Positions 18,932-29,100 of a stretch of 64,000 nt of DNA are shown here, piece by piece. Within the stretch, counting starts at the first letter, position 1; each line of letters begins with the position of its first letter. The position numbers and the translations under genes were made by a program. This DNA is from Confluentibacter flavum. Lineage in GTDB: Bacteria; Bacteroidota; Bacteroidia; Flavobacteriales; Flavobacteriaceae. Location of the stretch: assembly GCF_002843175.1 (NCBI RefSeq), contig NZ_PJEO01000057.1:1-64000 (forward strand), given 5' to 3'. The notes under the pieces are model-generated. The model was not told the DNA's origin and made no database searches. It saw only the letters and a list, made by a program, of their open reading frames with translations.

Positions 18932-20320
18932 TTAATTGAGTTTTTCCAAAATAATCATTGGGTACTTTTCTACTAATTTATATTGCTCATCTCTATATAA
19001 CTTATCATATTTCCATTCATAGTCTCTAAAAATGGTTTGTTCATGTTTCCTTAATTCACTAGCCGCCATAAAATGAGAAGCTAAAACAGTTATATAGTCT
19101 TGATAATTGGTGTCTGTTTCAAAAAAGTATAAAAAAAGTGTTTTTTTGCTAATGTGATTTTTAAAGTATCCTACTAACTTATTATTTGGAATAACTAATC
19201 CATTTATTTTAATTTGATCATTGAAAGAAATTTTTAAGGTATCAATAAATGAAATATTTTCCGGTTCAACTGGTGGTCTTGGAGGATAGGGAATCTCTAA
19301 ATTAACTTTATAATCTAAGACAGATTTAGTGATTTTTTTACTTATCCCCTTGATTTCATATCTAGCAGATAATAAATCATCATTATGAACATTGTAAACA
19401 ACTCTATTTATATTTAACATATATAATTCTGCCTCAAGCATTTTCACATATTTAAGATTTATATCCCTATCCGCAGAAATGCGTACTGTTAAAAATGACA
19501 TTAATTCTTCTCTTAAAGATGCCCTTTCTTTTGAGACATAATTTACAAAATCATTAAAATTAATTTTTTTCTTATCATCAGTGAAAATCTCTAAATCGTT
19601 ATTCTCACCCATTTTAAGCTTAAAACCTATTTCATAACTAAATTCTCTCCATTCATCATTGGAGAAATTTGAATATGGTAAATCTATTATTGGATTATAC
19701 TTTAATGATAATTCATCTATAGCTTTATAATTAATAATGTTTAATCTACTTAAGCAAAACGTAAGTAATAGAAAAACTAGAAAATGAAGCAATTGAAACT
19801 TAAATCGATTCTTTTTAAAAACCATACTTAATGTTTTCCAGGACTCTAAATAGAGTACAACTAATAATAATAAAGAAAAAGGCATAAAGTATGGCAAAAA
19901 ATCAAAATCCATACCGCACATTGAAAAAACTCCAAAAACCAAACCTATTTTAGCAAACCAATAAGAAAAATTGAAATTTAAAAAGATCTGTTCATTTAGT
20001 ATTCTTCTTCTTTTAGGATTAACCCTCGATAATATATTTTGGGGTTTACTTATAATTAAATTAAGAGCTATTGAGTTTGCAAAAATCAGGGATAAACCTG
20101 CAAAAAACAGATTGTAAAAACTCCTATCTGATTCACTTAGAATATTTGGAAAAATACCAAATCCAAAAGACACTATTCTAAAGGACTCTCTCAAAACATA
20201 AAAAAAAGCATAAATGGTAAATGCTGAAGCTAAACCAATAGCAAGGCTTAAAACAAGACGCTCATTAGGAATACTCCTAAAATTTACTGAAGAATCATAA
20301 AAACGTCTTGTTAATTTCAT
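18932..20320 (-). CDS. membrane protein with an ExbD/TolR-like periplasmic domain, function unknown
   Basis: 462 residues from ATG 20320; a GTG 12 bases upstream is possible. About five or six hydrophobic segments fill the first 210 residues. The soluble part that follows the last membrane segment (about 215-330) resembles ExbD/TolR: PIIDLPYSN after the membrane helix, a strand-helix pattern (DLEIFTDDKKKINFNDFVN), then FLTVRISADRDINLKYVKML and NINRVVYNV, like the V-x-I-x-AD...G-I-x-x-V core of ExbD. This is inferred from pattern, not a search. The C-terminal 130 residues match nothing known. The gene lies between two copies of the mpl 3' end, suggesting acquisition by insertion. Confidence 0.6.
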   Translation of the reverse strand: MKLTRRFYDSSVNFRSIPNERLVLSLAIGLASAFTIYAFFYVLRESFRIVSFGFGIFPNILSESDRSFYNLFFAGLSLIFANSIALNLIISKPQNILSRVNPKRRRILNEQIFLNFNFSYWFAKIGLVFGVFSMCGMDFDFLPYFMPFSLLLLVVLYLESWKTLSMVFKKNRFKFQLLHFLVFLLLTFCLSRLNIINYKAIDELSLKYNPIIDLPYSNFSNDEWREFSYEIGFKLKMGENNDLEIFTDDKKKINFNDFVNYVSKERASLREELMSFLTVRISADRDINLKYVKMLEAELYMLNINRVVYNVHNDDLLSARYEIKGISKKITKSVLDYKVNLEIPYPPRPPVEPENISFIDTLKISFNDQIKINGLVIPNNKLVGYFKNHISKKTLFLYFFETDTNYQDYITVLASHFMAASELRKHEQTIFRDYEWKYDKLYRDEQYKLVEKYPMIILEKLN

Positions 20321-20448
20321 TATATATTGCACTTAAAGTATGAGTATAAACCCATTATTAAAAGTTACAATCTAATGATAAAATAGATTTCTGCCTTACT
20401 CATTGATTCTTATTTTAGAATAGGTATTCGTGAATCTCCGATTTCACA

Positions 20449-20570
20449 GGAAATCGAAGATTCGACGAAGTCAATGACAAAACTATTCAAATAAAGTTTT
20501 TACCTCATCAAAATTGAGTCCGCCATAATTACCAGAACTCATTAATAACAAGGCTTTATTATTAAAATCT
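20449..20570 (-). repeat. mpl 3'-end direct repeat (copy 2, within the functional gene)
   Basis: Partner of the copy at 18788-18905. It spans the last 30 or so codons of mpl, its stop codon at 20483-20485 and about 34 downstream bases. The two copies are in the same orientation and bracket the 462-residue membrane protein gene. Confidence 0.82.
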
Positions 20571-21838
20571 TGCGAGAATAAAAATTGTTTAAAATCGTCT
20601 GGATTGGTGTAAATAATTAAATCGTCACGTTCAAAAGCGTTGGCTATTTGTTCGTGGGTGACTTCCTTAAGCTTTTTAATTTCAACGGCATGGGGTGAAT
20701 AAAACACCACCGCAACATCGGCAGCATCTAAAGCGCCTTTATATTCTTTCAAAAATTCGGCATTTAAACTGCTATAGGTATGCAATTCCAAACATGCCAC
20801 CAGAATTCTATTATTGTATTGTTCTTTTACGGCTTTGGTAGTGGCTTCTACTTTACTAGGTGAGTGGGCAAAATCTTTATAAGCAACACTTGTTTTACTT
20901 TCGGCGATTTTTTCCAGACGTTTACTAGCTCCTTTAAAGGTGGCAATGGCTTCATAAAAATCATCTTCATCAATGCCCATATGCTGACAAATCCATTTGG
21001 CTCCAGCCAGATTATTCAAATTATGCTTTCCAAAAACCTCAATCGGCAAAGGGCCTTCTGGAGTTTCTAAAAGTGTTTGTCCGTTTTCCACGGTATAGTT
21101 CGGAGTTTTATATGGTAATTTCCGAATGGCATTCACACTAGCTTCGACAACACGCTTTACTTCTAGATCTTCTTCATTATAGGTTATACTGCCACCATTT
21201 ACTATGGAATCTACAAAAATGCGAAACTGTTCCACATAATTATCATACGTTGGGAATACATTAATATGATCCCAAGCAATACCGCTCAACAAAGCTATAT
21301 TGGGTTTGTACAAATGAAATTTTGGCCGTCTGTCAATTGGTGAACTTAAATATTCATCACCTTCTAGGACCATAAAATCGTTTTCTTCCGTTAGTTTCAC
21401 CATCACATCAAACCCTTCCAATTGGGCGCCCACCATATAATCCACATCTTTATCATGATAATGCATCACGTGAAGAATCATAGATGTAATTGTGGTTTTA
21501 CCATGGCTTCCGCCAATAACCACACGGGTTTTGTTTTTGGATTGTTCGTATAAAAATTCTGGATAGCTGTAAATTTTCAAACCTAATTCCTGAGCTTTTA
21601 ACAACTCGAGGTTATCGGCCTTGGCGTGCATCCCTAAAACAATAGCATCTAAATTTGAATTGATTTTCTCTGGATACCAACCATAGGTTTCTGGTAACAA
21701 CCCTTTTGCTTGTAATCTGGATTTTGAAGGTTCAAAAATCTCGTCGTCGCTTCCTGTAACTTGATATCCTTTATTGTGTAATGCTAAGGCTAAATTATGC
21801 ATGGCTGAACCGCCAATAGCTATAAAATGTACGTTCAT
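20483..21838 (-). CDS. mpl: Mur ligase Mpl (murein tripeptide ligase)
   Basis: 451 residues. N-terminal Rossmann domain (MNVHFIAIGGSAMHNLALAL), ATP-binding GGSHGKTTITSMI (about residues 108-120), MVLEGDEYLSSPIDRRPKF and DHINVFPTYDNYVEQF central-domain motifs, and C-terminal YKDFAHSPSKVEATTKAVKE. The IGGSAMHN head and length separate it from MurC. Mpl reattaches the recovered tripeptide L-Ala-gamma-D-Glu-mDAP to UDP-MurNAc in cytoplasmic cell-wall recycling. Its 3' end is duplicated downstream. Confidence 0.92.
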   Translation of the reverse strand: MNVHFIAIGGSAMHNLALALHNKGYQVTGSDDEIFEPSKSRLQAKGLLPETYGWYPEKINSNLDAIVLGMHAKADNLELLKAQELGLKIYSYPEFLYEQSKNKTRVVIGGSHGKTTITSMILHVMHYHDKDVDYMVGAQLEGFDVMVKLTEENDFMVLEGDEYLSSPIDRRPKFHLYKPNIALLSGIAWDHINVFPTYDNYVEQFRIFVDSIVNGGSITYNEEDLEVKRVVEASVNAIRKLPYKTPNYTVENGQTLLETPEGPLPIEVFGKHNLNNLAGAKWICQHMGIDEDDFYEAIATFKGASKRLEKIAESKTSVAYKDFAHSPSKVEATTKAVKEQYNNRILVACLELHTYSSLNAEFLKEYKGALDAADVAVVFYSPHAVEIKKLKEVTHEQIANAFERDDLIIYTNPDDFKQFLFSQDFNNKALLLMSSGNYGGLNFDEVKTLFE

Positions 21839-21857
21839 GTATCTATTTTGAATGACT

Positions 21858-21865
21858 CAAATATA
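21858..21865 (-). promoter_or_regulatory. candidate -7 element upstream of mpl
   Basis: Minus strand reads TATATTTG, an exact match to the Bacteroidota TAnnTTTG -7 consensus, 19 bases before the mpl ATG. No TTG at the usual -33 spacing was found. Confidence 0.4.
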
Positions 21866-21990
21866 CTTTTTTTGCCATTAATACACGAATGTTTTTTTGT
21901 TGAAAACCAAGGAATTTTAGCTAAAAACTGAAGTGCGTTAGCGATTACTCATGCCCTCACGATAACTATCGACAAGAGAAACACCCTTTA

Positions 21991-22947
21991 TTACATCTTC
22001 AAAATTTTCTGTTTCTCTTCGTTGAAGGGTTTCATTTTAGGATATTCAGAAATAGCTAAATCAATGTGTTTCAAAGCTTCTCTCTTATCCTTTTTAAGCA
22101 AATAAATTTGTGCCAAACGGTAGTATGCCCATGCTTTTGGAACACCATCATTAGGAGAATAGTTCTCAATATAGGTGATTAAACATTGTTCTCCTTTATG
22201 TAATTCAATATTATATTCCGCAGCCACCTTACCTATTTGATAGTGAAGTGCATTACGCTTGTGTTTACTTTTGGCTTCCTCTAGATTATTAAGAGCTTTT
22301 TCTGGTTGCTTTTGCTTTTCGTAGAACGTTGTTAATTTATCGTAACACCATAATGAGCCACCTTCCTTAATGGCCAATTTATAATATTTTTCAGCCAAAT
22401 TTGGTTCATTATCAGTTTCATAAATATAGCCTTTTGCCAAATAGCCATCAACTTTAGATAAGTTATAAAGTTCATCAGCATACTTAAGTGCCTTGTCTTG
22501 ACTACCTCCTATAAGTCCAGGTATTTGCATATAAAATTCCACCAACGCCCAACGAGTATTGGTATGTTTAGGGTCTAATTCAGCAGCTTTTAAAAAGGCT
22601 TCTCTAATATCGCTTACCATCCCTAATGCCTCAATCTTATTAACAGCCAAAGCTTTCATACCCATAGCACCACCGTATTTATATTGGTATTCGGCATTAT
22701 TCTTTTTAAAATCTACAAGCTGTTTATAAACTGAAATCGCTTCATTCCACTTTTTTTGATAGCCATAAGAATCACCAAGCAATTCCTTCACCTGCATATC
22801 TTGCGGATTGACTTTAAGATAATTAAATGCGGCATACTCCGCTTCTATATATTGCTTCCTACTGAGAAGTTTTGCTATGCTATCTTTTGTCGTTTGGCTA
22901 AACGCTAGAGTCGGTAAAAATAAGAGTAGGTATAAATATTTTTTCAT
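21991..22947 (-). CDS. periplasmic tetratricopeptide-repeat protein
   Basis: 318 residues from ATG 22947 (a TTG two codons upstream is in frame). Signal peptide MKKYLYLLLFLPTLAFSQ. TPR-type helix pairs cover almost the whole chain: YIEAEYAAFNYLKVNPQDMQ, WNEAISVYKQLVDFKKNNAE, AFLKAAELDPKHTNTRWALV, NLAEKYYKLAIKEG, EKALNNLEEAKSKHKRNALH, and KDKREALKHIDLAISEYPKM. It is probably a protein-protein scaffold; partner unknown. Confidence 0.85.
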   Translation of the reverse strand: MKKYLYLLLFLPTLAFSQTTKDSIAKLLSRKQYIEAEYAAFNYLKVNPQDMQVKELLGDSYGYQKKWNEAISVYKQLVDFKKNNAEYQYKYGGAMGMKALAVNKIEALGMVSDIREAFLKAAELDPKHTNTRWALVEFYMQIPGLIGGSQDKALKYADELYNLSKVDGYLAKGYIYETDNEPNLAEKYYKLAIKEGGSLWCYDKLTTFYEKQKQPEKALNNLEEAKSKHKRNALHYQIGKVAAEYNIELHKGEQCLITYIENYSPNDGVPKAWAYYRLAQIYLLKKDKREALKHIDLAISEYPKMKPFNEEKQKILKM

Positions 22948-22950
22948 GGG

Positions 22951-22958
22951 CAAACATA
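22951..22958 (-). promoter_or_regulatory. candidate -7 element of the TPR gene
   Basis: Minus strand TATGTTTG matches TAnnTTTG and ends only 3 bases before the ATG at 22947. If used, transcription would start at or within the first codons, implying a leaderless message or a different promoter further upstream. Confidence 0.35.
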
Positions 22959-23110
22959 TTAATCAATCGTCGTTTAAATCTTTATAAGATAAATCTAATC
23001 ATATTCATCAGTGCAATTTAAGGCTTTAATTTATTAAAAATTATTAATGAAATGATAAATTTGATTCAGCCACTTCACTGTTAAAATAGCTATCTTCACT
23101 CACCCAACAA

Positions 23111-23118
23111 TAACTTTG
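23111..23118 (+). promoter_or_regulatory. candidate -7 element upstream of the alpha-2-macroglobulin gene
   Basis: TAACTTTG, exact TAnnTTTG match, 58 bases before the ATG. No TTG with standard spacing was found upstream, so support is from the -7 box alone. Confidence 0.35.
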
Positions 23119-23176
23119 CCACATTTATTGTTTTTTGGAATAACTTTTGAAAGTAACTTGTAGCAAAATTTGAAAC

Positions 23177-26100
23177 ATGAAGACATATACATCTATATTA
23201 ATAATAATCCTTCTAGCTAATTTTTCACAAGCGCAAACACCAAATTATGTGAATTTGTGGAGCCAGGTTGAAAAATTTGAATTAGAAGGTCTACCAAAAT
23301 CGGCTTTAAAAATCGTTGAGGATATAGAGAAACAAGCAACAAAAGACAACAACGAACCTCAACTTATAAAAACCATGCTTTATAAAAGCAAGTTTGCCTT
23401 GGTTTTAGAAGAAGATGCCCAATTAAAAATCATTACCGATTTTAAGAAACAAATTGAGCTTAGCGCATTCCCAACAAAAAACATATTACAAAATATGCTC
23501 GCTAATTTATATTGGCAATATTTTAATCAAAATAGATATCAATTTTATAATAGAACCAAAACAGAGGAAAAAGTAAATGCCGAGGACTTTAGAACTTGGG
23601 ATTTACACACGCTTTTTAATAAAATACATCTACAATATCAAAGCTCGTTACATAACGGATTGATGCTTCAATTGGAGCCTTTAGCCCAATTTGATGCCAT
23701 TTTAAATCTTCAAAAAGACTCCAAAATTTACCGACCAACGTTATTTGATTTTTTAAATCATGAAGCGTTGAGTTTTTATAAAACCAATGAAACCCATATT
23801 ACCAAACCTGCATATAAATTTGAAATTGATAATCCACAGTATTTAGGTAATGTTTTATCGTTTTCTGGTTTAGAATTAAAATCCCAGGATTCCACGTCTT
23901 TACAGTTGCATGCTTTAAAAATTTATCAAGACATCATTCAATTTCATCTAAAAGACAAAGAGCCTTTCGCTTTGGCGGATGTGAATATAGAGCGTTTAAA
24001 ATTCGTTAATGAAATTAGCATTTTTAACGATAAGGAATCTTTACTGTTACAAGCTTTAAAATTTGAATCAGACAAACTAAAAGAACACGAAGTTTCAGGA
24101 TTATATGATTTTGAAATTGCTTCTATCTATTACCAGCAAAGTCAACAATATCAGCCAAAAATAAACGAAGATATCCGTTGGAAAGCAAAAGATGCCATAG
24201 CTATTTGCAATGCTGTGATTGAAAAATTTCCAAAAAGTAAAGCTGCTGAAAAATGCGCCATTTTAAAACAACAAATCGAACAACTAACATTAGAAATTAC
24301 TACCGAGCATTTTTTACCAATTCAACAGCATGCCCGTTTATTGGTCAGTTATAAAAATTTAGATACGCTTCAATTTAAAATATTCGAATTAACACGCAAC
24401 CAATTAGAACAATTCAATAAAGTTTACCAAAAAGAAGAGCAACTCGCTTTTATTAAAAAACTGGATGCTTTTAATCAATGGGAAAGCAAACTCCGAAACG
24501 AAAATGACTTTCAAAATCACTCTACTGAAATTGCTATCCCAAAACTCAACAACGGCACGTACCTAATTTTTGCTTCAACAAAAAAAGATGATGAAACATT
24601 TGCTTTTTCTACCATTCAAGTCACCAATTTAGCCTTGGTTGAAACTGAAACTGAAGACCATAAAATCTTTCAAATTATTGATAGAAATAACGGAAAACCT
24701 ATTGTGAACGCTGAAGTAGAATTAAGTTTTACTGAAAACAATAACCGAAGCATTCAATATGAAAACCTGTCTACAAATAATTTGGGCGAAACCCACATTG
24801 AGAAAACCAAGGACCGTTACAGAGATGTGAACATAAAAGTGAAGTATGGCAACGATACCGCTTATTTCGGCAATTATTATGTAAGCCAATATTATAAAAG
24901 GGAAAAAGCGGAAACCAAATACAAAGCCTTTTTGTTTACAGACAGAAGCATTTACCGTCCTGGCCAAACCGTTTACTTTAAAGCTATTGCGATAAAAACT
25001 AATCCTAATAATTTCAAATCGGAAGTCGTAGCAAACGAACCTGTTTATGCCACGTTATACGATGTAAATGATGATGAAATTGGAGAACTTGAATTTAAAA
25101 CCAATGAATTTGGCTCAGTTTCAGGCGAATTTATATTACCAAATTCTGGATTAAATGGAGAATATCACATAGAATTTGATGGTGATGAAGAAGATTTTTT
25201 CTCAGAACATTATTTCTCTGTTGAAGAATACAAACGTCCGAAATTCGAAACCAAATTTAACCCTGTTACCGAAACCTATAAAGTCAACGATTCCGTAAGC
25301 ATTAAAGGAACAGCTTTGGCTTACGCCGGAAGCAATATTACCGATGCCAAAGTGGTGTACCGTGTACATAGAAAAGTGGAATATCCACGATGGTATTTTT
25401 GGTCACGCCCTTGGTTTAATAGTGAACCACAAGAAATCACCCATGGTGAAAGCATAACTAACGAAAAGGGTGAATTTGAAATTGTTTTTAAAGCCATCCC
25501 TGACCAAAGCGTTGAAAAAAGCAGTTTACCCATTTTCAATTATGAAATTACGGTGGATGTGACCGATTTAAATGGTGAAACTAGAAGTGCCACATCGATT
25601 GTTAATGTTGGATACCATGCTTTAGTGGCTACTATGACTATTGCTGATAAATTGGATAAAAACGATAAAGACCAAAAAATACACATCGATACTAAAAACC
25701 TTAATGGTGAATTTGTGCCTGCAACTGGAGTTATTAAAATATATAAATTACAAGCACCAAAGTCCGTTTTACGAATCAGACCTTGGGCGGCACCAGATTA
25801 TCAAGATTTTTCAGAAGAGGCTTTTAAAAATCTATTTCCACATGATGCTTATAACAATGAACACGATTCAAGCAATTGGAAAAAAGGTGATTTAGTTTTT
25901 GAACAACCCTTTGATACCAAAACATCCAAAGAACTGCCTTTAGGAAACATTAAAAAATGGGAATCTGGGCAATACATCATCACTTTGGAAAGCAAAGACA
26001 AATTCGGACAAGTGGTTAAAGATGAAATAAAAACTATGTTGTTTAGTGATGATGATAAAACTATGGCCGATAATCAGCTATTTAGCGTTACCTCCAATAA

Positions 26101-29100
26101 GCCGACTTATAAAGTTGGAGAAACCGCTTTGGTTACGTTTGCTTCTGCTGCTGAGGATTTAAAAGTCACCGTATCCATTGAAAAAAACCAAAAGATCGTT
26201 CAAACTCAAATCATTCAATTAAATAATAACAAAAAGACCATTAGTATTCCTATTACCACAGACGATGTTGGTGGGTTTGCAATCAATTACAGTTTTGCGG
26301 CCTTTAATAGTTTTCAATCGGGTGCAGAAGGTATTATGGTTCCTTATCCAAAAACGGATTTGGATATTGAAACTACCACATTCCGTAACAAATTACAACC
26401 CGGAACCGATGAAACTTGGAGTTTTAAAATTAAAGGACCACAAGGTGATAAAGTATCTTCGGAATTATTAGCAAGCATGTACGATGCCTCTTTAGACCAG
26501 TTTAAACCTCATACTTGGGATTTTAATCCTATCAACAAACCCACATATTATTCAAACAATCGCAGGAATGCATACCAAAGTTTTGGAACAAAAAATTTCA
26601 GGGTTTATAATGAACCGAATCCAAATACTAACTATCCACAGCAATATTATGACCAATTAGATTGGTTTGGGTTTAGTTTTAATTTTAATAAATGGCAATA
26701 TGACAATTATATTAAATCTTTAAGACTTAAAACCGAATCTAAATATGATGATTCTATAAAAAAGGGATTTGTTTCAGGAACTGTTTTTGATGAAAGCGGA
26801 AATCCATTGCCAGGTGTAACTATTTTAATAAAAGGAACTTCAACAGGAACTTCAACAGATTTTGATGGCAATTTTTCAATTCAAGCAAATACTAATGATA
26901 AATTAGAATTCAGCTACATAGGATATGTTTCTAAGGAAATTAATATTGCTAATAACAATAGTTTAATTATTTCTTTAGTTGAAGATGCCCAACATCTAGA
27001 TGAAGTTGTAACTGTTGGTTATGCAACTATGAGAAAAAGTTCCCTAACAGGTGCTGTTTCTTCTGTAGTTTCAGAACAACTAAATGCTGAAGATGAGATG
27101 GACATGAAATTGAATGAAGAAATTAAAACTTCTGAAAAACCAATCCTCGACACCGTTCAAATTCGTAAAAACCTTCAAGAAACTGCGTTCTTTTTTCCGC
27201 AATTACAAACCGACAAAGACGGCAATGTCACTTTCAGTTTCACCACACCAGAAGCGTTAACCCAATGGAAACTGCAACTATTGGCTCATACCAAAACTTT
27301 AGAAAGTGCGACTAAAATCTTAACAACCGTTACGCAAAAAGAATTGATGGTGATCCCAAATGCACCTCGTTTTTTACGTCAAGGCGACCAAATAAGCATC
27401 AGTACAAAAATCGCCAATTTAACGGACAAACAACTTTCTGGTCAAGCTTTTTTAATGTTAACCGATGCTATAACAGGAAAAGACATAACCGCAAACTTAC
27501 TCAGTCCTCCCCCCTCGGGGGAGTTAGAGGGGGCTTTTATTGTTAATGCCAAAGGCAACACCCAAGTCACCTGGAACCTAACAATCCCTGATGATATAGA
27601 TGCCGTTCAATATAAAATCATGGCGCAATCTGGCGATTTTAGTGATGGAGAACAAAATGCGCTTCCTGTTTTAAGTAACCGCATGTTAGTTACCGAAACT
27701 CTACCTATGTGGATTCGCAGTAACGAAACTAGAACTTTTACTTTAGATAAGCTAAAAACAAATACCTCAACAAGCCTTAAAAACCATAAATTAACCTTGG
27801 AAATCACCTCCAATCCAGCGTGGTATGCGGTACAAGCCTTGCCTTATTTAATGGAATATCCGTATGATTGCAACGAGCAAACCTTCTCGCGTTATTATGC
27901 CAATGCCTTAGCGAGTCATATAGCGAATTCAAATCCAAGAATTCAGGAAGTGTTTAATCAATGGGCGTCTCAAGATGCGCTGATAAGCAATCTTGAAAAG
28001 AATGAAGAATTAAAATCTATTCTTATTCAAGAAACACCTTGGTTGCGTGATGCACAAAGTGAAACTGAACAGAAAAAACGCATTGCTTTATTATTTGATT
28101 TGAACAAAATGAATAACGAATTGCAATCGGCTATGCGTAAACTTGAAAACAATCAACTATCCAATGGAGCTTGGGCTTGGTTTAATGGCGGACGAGAAAA
28201 CAGGTACATCACCCAACATATCATTACCGGTTTTGGACATTTGAATAAACTAGGTGTCACCCTGAGCCCTTCGACTTCGCTCAGGACAGGCTCCATCGAA
28301 GGGTCTTCTTCTGAATCAAAAATGCTTGAAAAAGCCATCAACTATTTAGACGATGAATTTGTAAAAGAATATAAAGACATTAGAAAATACGATGCTAAAG
28401 TCGATTTAAACAAAGATCATTTAAGTTACACACAATTGCATTATTTATATATGCGAAGCTTCTTTCCTGAGGTTAAAAAATCTAAAGAAGTGGAAGACAT
28501 TACCAAATATTACCAAACGCAAATCCAAAAATATTGGTTGAGTCGTTCGTTGTATTCAAAAGGACTCATGGCATTGGTTTCTGAACGATTGAATGACAAA
28601 TCAACGTCAGCTAAAATTTTAAAATCGTTGAAAGAAACCAGTATGAGCAATGAAGAATTAGGTATGTATTGGAAAGAAAACACCCCTTCTTGGCATTGGT
28701 ACCAAGCGCCTATTGAAACGCAAGCGTTGATGATTGAAGCTTTTGCCGAAATTGATCCCGATAGCTATCGGGACAAAACCATTGATAATTTAAAAATATG
28801 GTTACTTAAAAACAAACAGACCAATCAATGGAAAACCACCAAAGCTACTACAGAAGCCGTGTATGCATTATTGCTACAAGGTAACGATTGGTTATCGGTG
28901 ACTGATGCAGTTGATGTGGTTTTAGGCGGACAAAAAATAGAACCTTCTAAACTCGAAGATGTTAAAATAGAAGCTGGAACAGGCTATTATAAAACGTCAT
29001 GGAGTTCTCAAGAAATTAAACCAAACATGGCCGACGTGACCCTGACCAAAAAAGGAGAAGGTATTGCTTGGGGCAGTTTATATTGGCAATATTTTGAGGA

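Noticed and set aside
18760-20480. Complete integrative element at the mpl end
   Set aside because: No integrase, relaxase or transposase lies between the repeats; only one cargo-like gene is present, so the mobile origin remains an inference.
28153-28341. Minus-strand open frame inside the macroglobulin gene
   Set aside because: It is open because of the repeat inserted there and has no protein features or initiation signals.
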